Shown here: in pieces, positions 1 to 5,674 of the stretch | How positions within the stretch are numbered: position 1 is the stretch's first letter | How the letters are laid out: each line of letters opens with the position of its first letter | NCBI GenBank assembly: GCA_903847545.1 | Contig: CAINDZ010000386.1 | Span: forward strand, 1 to 5,981 | From: an uncultured bacterium | Lineage (GTDB): Bacteria; Krumholzibacteriota; Krumholzibacteriia; LZORAL124-64-63 | Reading direction: 5' to 3' | Length of the DNA stretch: 5,981 bases | Translations under genes and position numbers: made by a program | The notes under the pieces: generated by a model | Databases searched by the model: none | Told to the model about the DNA's origin: nothing | Seen by the model: the letters and a program-made list of their open reading frames with translations, nothing else

Positions 1-1298
1 CCGCCGCCTGCGCGCTGGCCCTGGCCGCGTGCGGCGGCCGCACGAACGGCACCGGCCCCGCGCGCGCCCGCCTGGACGGGCGCGCCGTGCTGCCGGCCGA
101 CACGTTCTTCGGCGCGGGGCCGGTCGGCGCCGGGCTGGACACCGTGGTCAACGGCCGCCGCCTGCCGCTCGAGGCCTCGCCGGTCCAGGGCTTCAGCGCG
201 CTGCTGGCCGACGGCGACGGGTTCCTCGCCCTGCAGGACAACGGCCTCGGCACGCTGGACAACAGCCACGACAGCCCGCTGCGCTGGCACCGCCTGCGCC
301 CCGACTGGAACACGGGCGCCGTCACCGTCGCGGCCACCATCCCCATCACCGATCCCGACCGGCAGCTGCCGTTCCCGCTGGCGGGCACCGAGGCGATGCG
401 GCGCGCGCGCCAGCTGTCGGGCGCCGACCTCGATCCCGAGGCGATGGTCGCCATGGACGACGGCACATACTGGATCGGCGAGGAGTTCGGCCCGTCGCTG
501 GTGCACGTCGACCGCCGCGGCGTGCTTCTGGAAAAGCCGGTGCCGGTGCCCATCCCGGCGATGCTGCGCGCGTTCTCGCGCGGCTCGCCGTTCCTGCGCA
601 CGCCCGACCACCCCGACCTGCGCGGCTACAAGTCGGACGCGACGCGGCGCGAGCTTGCGAACGTGCCGCGCAGCGGTGGCATCGAAGGCCTGGCGCGCTC
701 GGCCGACGGCGGCCGCCTGTACGCCTCCATCGAGAAGGGCCTGGTCGAGGACATCGACGGGGCGCGGCGGCTCATCCTCGAGTTCGACCCCGCGCGCCGC
801 AACTTCACCGGCCGCTGGTGGTCGTACCGCGCGACGACGTCCGGCGTCTCGATCTCTTCGCTCGACGGCGACGGCGGCGGCGGCCTGCTGGTGCTCGAGC
901 GCGACACGGGCGAGGGCCGCACCGCGGCCGTCAAGCGCGTCTACCGTGTCGTGCCCGACCAGGTCGACGCGAGCGGCTATCTCGTGAAGGTGCTCGTCTG
1001 CGACCTCCTGAAGATCGACGACGACCGCGGCCTGACCCGTCGCGAGCGCGGCGCCCTCGGCCTCGGCCGCCGCTTCACGATGCCGTTCGTCACGCCCGAG
1101 TGCCTGCTCGTGCTCGACGCCTCGACCATCGTCGTGGCCAACGACAACAACTACCCCTTCAGCGCCGGCCGCCGGCCGGGCAAGCCGGACGACAACGAGC
1201 TGGTCCGGCTGCGCCTGAAGGCGCCCCTGTACGCGGCAGGGGCGGCTGCCGTCGCAACCGCCCCCGCCCATCCTTCGTCGCCGGTGGCCGCCCGCTGA
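1..1298 (+). CDS. Lipoprotein with esterase-like phytase-family domain, 5' truncated
   Basis: The reading frame enters from the left edge (first full codon at 3) and stops with TGA at 1296-1298, giving 431 visible residues. The first visible residues are a hydrophobic Ala/Leu run ending in LAAC-GG, a lipobox with the Cys codon at 30-32. The true start is therefore upstream of the window, and the GTG at 87 is an internal Val. Gly at +2 has no inner-membrane retention signal, so an outer-membrane lipoprotein is likely. The rest matches the family called 'esterase-like activity of phytase': DPEAMVAMDDGTYWIGEEFG (about 441-491), GGIEGLA (678-698), LLVLERD (885-905) and, near the end, NDNNYPFSAGR (1140-1172) followed by DDNELVRLRL. 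These are the conserved blade motifs of that propeller-like domain. The substrate is unknown; the family name does not prove phytate hydrolysis. No link to the pilus genes is evident, and it is transcribed toward them. Confidence 0.85.
   Translation, partial: AACALALAACGGRTNGTGPARARLDGRAVLPADTFFGAGPVGAGLDTVVNGRRLPLEASPVQGFSALLADGDGFLALQDNGLGTLDNSHDSPLRWHRLRPDWNTGAVTVAATIPITDPDRQLPFPLAGTEAMRRARQLSGADLDPEAMVAMDDGTYWIGEEFGPSLVHVDRRGVLLEKPVPVPIPAMLRAFSRGSPFLRTPDHPDLRGYKSDATRRELANVPRSGGIEGLARSADGGRLYASIEKGLVEDIDGARRLILEFDPARRNFTGRWWSYRATTSGVSISSLDGDGGGGLLVLERDTGEGRTAAVKRVYRVVPDQVDASGYLVKVLVCDLLKIDDDRGLTRRERGALGLGRRFTMPFVTPECLLVLDASTIVVANDNNYPFSAGRRPGKPDDNELVRLRLKAPLYAAGAAAVATAPAHPSSPVAAR
21..32 (+). 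other. Lipobox (Leu-Ala-Ala-Cys) of the lipoprotein signal peptide
   Basis: Codons 21-32 read L-A-A-C and are followed by G-G, after an Ala/Leu-rich segment (A-A-C-A-L-A before it). This fits signal peptidase II processing with Cys (30-32) becoming the lipidated N-terminus. An earlier Cys (codon 9-11, preceded by A-A) is a less likely alternative, because it would leave a second hydrophobic run after the cleavage point. Confidence 0.75.
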
Positions 1299-1299
1299 A

Positions 1300-1764
1300 C
1301 TAGCGAGGCCCGCTGACGATCTCACCCACGTCCGGGTCCGAGTCGCTGGGCTTCTTGATGACGTCCTCGCCCTCGCGCAGCAACGGCAGGTCGTCGCCCA
1401 GCAGGCGCACGCTCCAGCCGTTGATCGTGTTGCCGTGGACGGCGCCCATCACGGCCACCTCGCGACCCTCCTGCAGCAGGCTGCCCTCGCCGTCGGGACC
1501 GATGACGACCGTTTCCCGGCTCAGTTGCAGCCGGTAATCGCCCAGCCACCAGTCGCCCATGCCTTCGCGCCGCAGCGTCCCGGTCTGGAACTGCATCGGC
1601 ACGGGGTCGAAGCGCTTGGCCTCGCGGAAGCCCTCGGGCATCTCGACCCGCTTGGGGTTGCTGCCCTTCTTCTGGCCCAGCCGCCAGGCCGCCTCGGCGT
1701 CCGGCGCCAGGACGGCGCCCGCCAGCAGGCCCACGGCCAACATGCAAGTCATGGTGCGGTTCAT
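1300..1764 (-). CDS. Small secreted protein of unknown function, last gene of the pilus operon
   Basis: This is a 154-residue protein. The chosen ATG at 1764 has GGGAGGAA (1771-1778) in front of it, and the reading frame upstream of this start only overlaps pilY1 in another frame. It begins with a classic Sec signal peptide: N-R near the start, a hydrophobic core (about residues 7-20), then A-E-A before a cut at about 25/26. The mature part is about 129 residues, has no Cys, and starts with a basic stretch (WRLGQKKGSNPKR). The central segment (about 58-122) alternates short strands with glycine turns: TGTLRREGMGDWWLGDYRL, then ETVVIGPDGEG, then GREVAVMGAVHGNTINGWSV. This pattern resembles small OB-fold or DUF5666-like domains, but only by eye. 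The tail is acidic and probably disordered (KKPSDSDPDVGE). It lies 20 nt after the PilY1 gene in the same direction, so co-expression and a periplasmic or outer-membrane role near the pilus are inferred. I do not recognise a named family. Confidence 0.85.
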   Translation of the reverse strand: MNRTMTCMLAVGLLAGAVLAPDAEAAWRLGQKKGSNPKRVEMPEGFREAKRFDPVPMQFQTGTLRREGMGDWWLGDYRLQLSRETVVIGPDGEGSLLQEGREVAVMGAVHGNTINGWSVRLLGDDLPLLREGEDVIKKPSDSDPDVGEIVSGPR

Positions 1765-1770
1765 CGCTGG

Positions 1771-1778
1771 TTCCTCCC
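1771..1778 (-). promoter_or_regulatory. Ribosome binding site for the small secreted protein
   Basis: Read on the minus strand this is GGGAGGAA, with the GGAGG core 8 nt before the ATG at 1764. It lies inside the 20-nt gap after the PilY1 stop codon. It selects Met1 over the in-frame Met5 and over longer upstream extensions. Confidence 0.75.
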
Positions 1779-1784
1779 GCCGGC

Positions 1785-4523
1785 CTACTGCACTTCGGGC
1801 GCGGCCTGCACCTGGTTGAAGCTCTCCTGCCACGAGCGCACGTTCATGCGCTGGAAGATCGCGGCGATGGGATTGACCTTGATGCTCGCGTCGCTGGACT
1901 GCACCACGGCCGTGCCGTTGGCCAGGTCGATGACCGGGTACGACGCGATGCCATCGCCCAGCGAGGTGACGCGGTCGTCCAGCGAGCCCTGCTCGCTGGT
2001 CTGGCCGCCGTCCTGGTACGCCATCTGGTACAGGAACGACTCGCCGCCGGCCACGCACGCGTCCTGGTCGGGCGCGAACGACGTGAAGATCACCGTCTCG
2101 GCCACGACGGCCGCGGTCTCGGTGACGCGCTCGCCGGTCTTCTGCTCCAGGTTGACGTACCAGCCCGGGGCCGTGCCCATGGCCGCGACGCTGGTGGTCT
2201 GGTTCTTGAGAGATCCGAGCGAGACCGTGGTCCCGTCGTGCTTGTCGATCACGCAGATGAACTTCTGCGGGGTCGTCGTCATCATGTCGGTTTCCTCGAG
2301 ATAGGCGCCCGTCCCGAAGTAGACGTAGATCCGGTTCTGCGGGCCGAACGCCACCGCCGGGTTCGTCGAGACCTCGGCGGTGCCGCTGTACAGCTTGGTC
2401 ATCACCCAGGTCGCCGGGTTGGTGCTGGCGCGCGTGTCGATGCGGTAGACCGAGCCCAGCAGGTCGGCGGCGTAGATCAGGTCCACGTTGCCGTCCAGGT
2501 CGCGGTCGACGGTGACCGGGCGCGAGGCCTTGTTGCGCACCGCCTTCGTGTCGGCGCTCATCCGCTTCGAGCCCAGCAGCGAGCCGTCCGACAGCCGGTA
2601 GCAGTGCACCCAGGCTTCCTTGTTCGTCTTGTCCAGGCCGCTACCGACCAGCGCCACCGGCACGCCGGCGATCGTCGCCATCTCGACATCCGAGGTGTAC
2701 TTCATCCCCGTGGGCAGCGTGTTCTGCCACAGCAGGTGCGGGCTGTCGGGCTCGGTCACGTCCATGGCGAAGACGGCCGCGCCGCCCTCGCGCCCGCCGG
2801 TCGCCAGGATGGTCTTCCACGATCCATCGATGAGGACGTCCTTGACGGTCACCGTCTGGTCCACCGAGTACTTGTGGCAGTAGAACGAGTCGGCCATCAC
2901 CGTGAAGGCCGGCAGCGCGAACTCGGGCACGAAGGCCCAGGCCTCCTCGCCGTCGTCCGCGTCGAAGGCGTGGAGCATGCCGTCGTTGGCGCCCACGTAG
3001 ACCATCTTGCGGCGGTCGTGGTTGTCCTGGTAGAAGGACTGGTACGATGCCGACACCAGGAAGCTGGACGGCGGCCCCACGACGACGGGCGTCGAGTGGA
3101 CGATCGGGCCCAGGATCCAGCCCTGCCGGTTGCGCAGGCCGTCGACGTTGTCGCCACGGCCCCAGTTGATCAGCTTCGCCGCCTCGTCGTCGGTCGCGAC
3201 CCCCAGCGAGGCCCGCAGCGTGGACGCGTTGCCATCCGTGAAGTCGACCACGGAGCCGCCAAGGGCCGTGAAGATCCGCCGCGTGCTCGAGTCCCTCTGC
3301 TGCAGCAGCTCGCCGGCCTCCCAGATCGCCGCGTCGCCGGATTCGTAGGGCAGGCTGTAGCACTCCATGAAGCCGTCCCAGTCCACGGGCATGAACTTGC
3401 CGCGGTACAGGCGGTCGTCGGTGCCCTGCTCGGTCGAGACCACGGCCACGGCCGAGCCGGCCGAGATGCGCCGCAGGATGTCCTGCACCGCGAACTCGAG
3501 GCTGCGGCGCAGCGACGAGGCGTTGGTGGCCTGGAAGTACAGGCCGTCGCCCTTCTCGGCCGCCGACTGCAGCAGGGGGTGGTCGATGTCGTACCCGACC
3601 ACGTATGTCGCCACGTGCTGGTCGCCTTCCATGTCCGGGCGCAGGTCGTGGTGCTGCATGTACCAGATCACGTCGTCGAAATAGGCGCTGCAGTCCAGGC
3701 TGTTCGGGTAGCCGGTGTTCAGCGAGGTGCAGTCGCCGGGGTCCTGGCCGTCGCCGTCGGCGTCGCGCAGGTACGCGCTGACGTCCAGGTCCATGGTCGG
3801 CATGCCGTCGGTGACCACGATCAGGAAGTTGTACTGGCACGAGGCCGTGATCGGCGCCGTGGGGCCGCTGATCGAGAAGTAGTCCAGGATCGTCTCGGCC
3901 GACTCGCCCAGCGGCGTGTACATGTTGGCGGTGATGCCGGCAATCTGCGCCAGCAGCGACGTGTGGTTCACGCCGCACTTGCCGATGATGCTGCCGCCCT
4001 TCGAGTTCTGGAACACGGTCAGGCCGAAGTCCAGCCGGGCCGAGCGGAAGATGAGGTCGGACATGATCGTCTTCAGCAGCTGGATCCGCGTCTGCTGCGG
4101 CAGGGCCAGTCGCTGCGCCGCCGTGGCGTGGTAGAAGACCCAGTTCAGGTAGTTGCCCGAGTAGATGCCGTTCTCGCCGTTGTCCGAGGCCACCAGGTTG
4201 GCCGAAGGCGTCGCCGCCCAGGTGGACTTGAAGCTGCGCGGCGTGTAGGACTTCGTCTTGGTGACGTAGTAGTCCGTCGAGGCCGTGAACGTGCCGCTGT
4301 AGGTCACGTTCTCGTTGTAGTCGTCGTGGTAGATGATCTCGTTCATCGACAGGGAATTGTCGGCCAGGATCATCACGTTGGCGCCGACCATCCCCTGCTG
4401 CACGAAGAGCGGGATCTCGCACGTCTGGGCGAACGTCCGCGGGGCCGCCAGCAGGGCCAGGGCCGCCAGAGCGGGCAGCCAGGCCTTCGCGGTCATCCCC
4501 GGGATCGTGGAAATCTGTCTCAT
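1785..4523 (-). CDS. pilY1: PilY1-type type IV pilus tip protein (vWA plus PilC/PilY1 propeller)
   Basis: A 912-residue protein, somewhat shorter than the best-known PilY1 proteins (above 1000). The ATG at 4523 has AAAGAGG 5 nt upstream and yields a signal peptide: basic start, hydrophobic core about 14-27, likely cut after T-F-A at 32. Residues about 48-355 form a von Willebrand A domain with a full MIDAS set: DNSLS (55-59), Thr in TPLGES (203-208) and Asp in VVTDG (236-240). GNYLNW (123-128), typical of PilY1-like proteins, is present. An acidic loop, DADGDGQDPGD (254-264), sits inside this domain, followed by C265 and C278. A linker with RGD (456-458) leads to the propeller domain: GPIVHSTPV (472-480), the hallmark GANDGMLHAFDA (511-522), a GGREGGAAVFAMDVT block (576-590), and the EF-hand-like loop DRDLDGNVD (673-681) matching the PilY1 calcium site. 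PGWYVNL (786-792) and C823 lie near the end. PilY1 proteins act as pilus-tip adhesins and control pilus extension and retraction; the ligand here is unknown. The vWA and propeller hallmarks agree, so the call is secure, while the name follows homology only. Confidence 0.93.
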   Translation of the reverse strand: MRQISTIPGMTAKAWLPALAALALLAAPRTFAQTCEIPLFVQQGMVGANVMILADNSLSMNEIIYHDDYNENVTYSGTFTASTDYYVTKTKSYTPRSFKSTWAATPSANLVASDNGENGIYSGNYLNWVFYHATAAQRLALPQQTRIQLLKTIMSDLIFRSARLDFGLTVFQNSKGGSIIGKCGVNHTSLLAQIAGITANMYTPLGESAETILDYFSISGPTAPITASCQYNFLIVVTDGMPTMDLDVSAYLRDADGDGQDPGDCTSLNTGYPNSLDCSAYFDDVIWYMQHHDLRPDMEGDQHVATYVVGYDIDHPLLQSAAEKGDGLYFQATNASSLRRSLEFAVQDILRRISAGSAVAVVSTEQGTDDRLYRGKFMPVDWDGFMECYSLPYESGDAAIWEAGELLQQRDSSTRRIFTALGGSVVDFTDGNASTLRASLGVATDDEAAKLINWGRGDNVDGLRNRQGWILGPIVHSTPVVVGPPSSFLVSASYQSFYQDNHDRRKMVYVGANDGMLHAFDADDGEEAWAFVPEFALPAFTVMADSFYCHKYSVDQTVTVKDVLIDGSWKTILATGGREGGAAVFAMDVTEPDSPHLLWQNTLPTGMKYTSDVEMATIAGVPVALVGSGLDKTNKEAWVHCYRLSDGSLLGSKRMSADTKAVRNKASRPVTVDRDLDGNVDLIYAADLLGSVYRIDTRASTNPATWVMTKLYSGTAEVSTNPAVAFGPQNRIYVYFGTGAYLEETDMMTTTPQKFICVIDKHDGTTVSLGSLKNQTTSVAAMGTAPGWYVNLEQKTGERVTETAAVVAETVIFTSFAPDQDACVAGGESFLYQMAYQDGGQTSEQGSLDDRVTSLGDGIASYPVIDLANGTAVVQSSDASIKVNPIAAIFQRMNVRSWQESFNQVQAAPEVQ

Positions 4524-4528
4524 GATCG

Positions 4529-4535
4529 CCTCTTT
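4529..4535 (-). promoter_or_regulatory. Ribosome binding site for pilY1
   Basis: On the minus strand this is AAAGAGG, 5 nt before the ATG at 4523. The alternative in-frame Met10 (ATG at 4496) has no comparable purine-rich site, so Met1 is preferred. Confidence 0.65.
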
Positions 4536-4536
4536 C

Positions 4537-4550
4537 GCCGGCGCACCGGC
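4537..4550 (-). promoter_or_regulatory. Possible small hairpin in the pilY1 leader
   Basis: On the minus strand the sequence reads GCCGG-TGCG-CCGGC, a perfect 5-bp GC stem with a four-base loop of UNCG type, ending one base before the GAAAGAGG region used as the ribosome binding site. No T-run follows, so it is not a standard terminator. It could affect translation initiation or mRNA stability, but such short GC palindromes are common in GC-rich DNA. Confidence 0.25.
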
Positions 4551-4578
4551 CGTGTTCCGTTTGCCCCCGAAACCCGGA

Positions 4579-5040
4579 TCAGTAGCCTTCCTTGAACAGT
4601 CGACTGACCACGACCGCGACGCCGCTGTTGCCCTGGCGCCCGGCGCCGCCCAGGGCGGCGACGTTGTAGTCGTAGTCCAGGTAGTCCACGCCCCAGCCGG
4701 GCTTGGGACTCTTGCGCACGAAGTTGACATCGTAGTTGTATTCCTGAGAACCCTCGAGGGACGTGTTCGGCTGCGTGCGCACGGCCATCGTCGTGAAGTC
4801 GAGGATCTGCGGCGGCGCATCCGAGACGCGGATGAAGTTGATGGCCGCTTCGCCGCCGGCGTCGGCCGAGAACACCGACTGCACGTGCGTGGCCTCGGCC
4901 ATCGTCGTCTTCTTCTCTGACGTCGCCAGCCACACGGCGCCGACGGCCAGCACGCTCAGCACCAGCACCACGAGCAGCGCCGTCACCATCGCAAAGCCCT
5001 CGCGCCCGTCGTTTCGAATCGGCTGCCTATCCGTCGTCAT
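4579..5040 (-). CDS. pilX: PilX-like minor pilin
   Basis: A 153-residue protein whose N-terminus matches the PilX N-terminal family. A short polar leader (residues 1-15, ending R-E-G) precedes one hydrophobic helix (about 16-40, FAMVTALLVVLVLSVLAVGA). Then comes the polar helix with EKKTTMAEATHVQSVFSADAGGEAAINF, equivalent to the usual A-x-x-A-A-E-A-G stretch. If cleaved after G15, the mature protein has Phe at +1 and Thr at +5 in place of the conserved Glu of most pilins, which suits the PilX/GspK tip class. No Cys is present, so the globular part has no disulfide. It is shorter than typical PilX. The start at 5040 has AGGA 5 nt upstream. It lies 12 nt after pilW and 55 nt before pilY1. The family expectation is a tip-complex pilin that bridges the other minor pilins to PilY1. 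A generic pilus-assembly protein name would also be fair. Confidence 0.85.
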   Translation of the reverse strand: MTTDRQPIRNDGREGFAMVTALLVVLVLSVLAVGAVWLATSEKKTTMAEATHVQSVFSADAGGEAAINFIRVSDAPPQILDFTTMAVRTQPNTSLEGSQEYNYDVNFVRKSPKPGWGVDYLDYDYNVAALGGAGRQGNSGVAVVVSRLFKEGY

Positions 5041-5045
5041 GCTTG

Positions 5046-5049
5046 TCCT
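5046..5049 (-). promoter_or_regulatory. Ribosome binding site for pilX
   Basis: On the minus strand AGGA lies 5 nt before the ATG at 5040, within the 12-nt gap after the pilW stop codon. It is modest in strength; translational coupling to pilW is plausible given the spacing. Confidence 0.5.
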
Positions 5050-5052
5050 GCC

Positions 5053-5652
5053 TTACTCGTTGCGCACGGCGATGCGCGTCGTGTAGCTGACCGGTTCGTC
5101 CTTGGCGGTCACGCCATCCATCACCAGGTCGACGGCATGGATGCGCGCGCGATTTGTCGCGTTCAGGGGCAGCGCCGTCATCAGCACGCCGTCCTCGTCG
5201 TAGTAGTTGAACGTCAGGTTAGTCAGGCCGCGCAGCACCACCGCGGTGCCGCCCGCCACGGTGCGCGACAGCTCGCCGGTGCCGGCGTTAAAGGCGTAGG
5301 TGATGTCCTCGTCCGGGCCGGCATCGAGCACGTCGGTGTCGGCGTTCAGGTCCATGCGGCACTGCAACTGCGTGGCCGAGGCGACCGGAAAGCGCTCGAA
5401 GCCGGCGCCGCGCGGGTCGCAGCCCGCCGAGCGCACCTCGCGCGTGACCATCGACATCACCGCGCGCAGGCCCTGCTGGTACTGCGCCTTCTGGCGCGTG
5501 CTGGTGTAGCTCTGGCGCGCCTCGGTCAGGAAGCCGAACACCACGCCGATGATGATGCCGAAGATCACCAGCGTGACCATCAGCTCGACCAGCGTCATGC
5601 CGGCCCGCCGCGCGTTGCGCGCCTGCCGCCCGTTGTCGTTCACCATGTCCAT
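5053..5652 (-). CDS. pilW: PilW-like minor pilin with class III (prepilin) signal
   Basis: A 199-residue prepilin. An 18-residue basic leader ending R-R-A-G is followed by MTLVELMVTLVIFGIIIG, the prepilin peptidase site and hydrophobic helix. Cleavage after G18 would leave a methionine at +1 (phenylalanine is more usual) and keep the key Glu at +5 (residue 23). After the helix, the stretch LRAVMSMVTREVRSAGCDPRG (about 62-82) is the conserved 'R-x-A-G-Y' region of PilW proteins, with Cys in place of the usual Tyr. C78 and C98 are the only cysteines and may form a disulfide. DITYAFNAGTGELSRTV and LTNLTFNYYDEDG are also PilW-like strand segments. ATG at 5652 is preceded by GGGAGA, 6 nt upstream; the in-frame Met3 is the alternative. 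The gene sits 22 nt after the pilV-like gene and 12 nt before pilX. Its role, by family, is in the pilus-initiating minor pilin complex anchored in the inner membrane. Confidence 0.9.
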   Translation of the reverse strand: MDMVNDNGRQARNARRAGMTLVELMVTLVIFGIIIGVVFGFLTEARQSYTSTRQKAQYQQGLRAVMSMVTREVRSAGCDPRGAGFERFPVASATQLQCRMDLNADTDVLDAGPDEDITYAFNAGTGELSRTVAGGTAVVLRGLTNLTFNYYDEDGVLMTALPLNATNRARIHAVDLVMDGVTAKDEPVSYTTRIAVRNE

Positions 5653-5658
5653 GCCGGC

Positions 5659-5664
5659 TCTCCC
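5659..5664 (-). promoter_or_regulatory. Ribosome binding site for pilW
   Basis: On the minus strand GGGAGA lies 6 nt before the ATG at 5652. It supports Met1 over Met3 as the start and lies within the 22-nt gap after the pilV-like gene. Confidence 0.65.
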
Positions 5665-5674
5665 GCTTCCGCGC

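Noticed and set aside
1164..1177. Tandem GCCGGCC repeat
   Set aside because: It has only two copies, encodes part of the conserved SAGRRPG segment, and is expected in GC-rich coding DNA.
1235..1250. GGCAG/CTGCC hairpin with a six-base loop near the end of the lipoprotein gene as a terminator
   Set aside because: The stem is only five base pairs, no T-run follows on either strand, and it is inside the coding region.
87..1298. GTG at 87 as the start of the lipoprotein gene
   Set aside because: The same frame is open to the left edge and encodes a hydrophobic segment with a lipobox, so the start lies upstream of the window.
29..1303. A 424-codon plus-strand frame overlapping the lipoprotein gene
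   Set aside because: Its Arg/Pro/Gly/Ala-rich translation has no recognisable motifs, whereas the neighbouring frame carries a lipobox and all phytase-like family motifs.
1765..2058. N-terminal extension of the small secreted protein to 2058
   Set aside because: The extension overlaps pilY1 in another frame and reads as Arg/Gly-rich filler. The ATG at 1764 has a strong ribosome binding site and gives a signal peptide.
2238..4595. A 785-codon open frame on the plus strand opposite pilY1, and other long plus-strand frames over the pilus genes
   Set aside because: They lie antisense to pilY1, which has unmistakable family motifs. The translations are dominated by Val, Arg, His, Asp, Gly and Ala without domain-like patterning. 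This is what GC-rich third positions produce when stop codons are depleted on the opposite strand.
4524..4820. N-terminal extension of PilY1 to 4820
   Set aside because: It would overlap pilX out of frame and place the signal peptide internally. The ATG at 4523 has a ribosome binding site and directly precedes the signal peptide.
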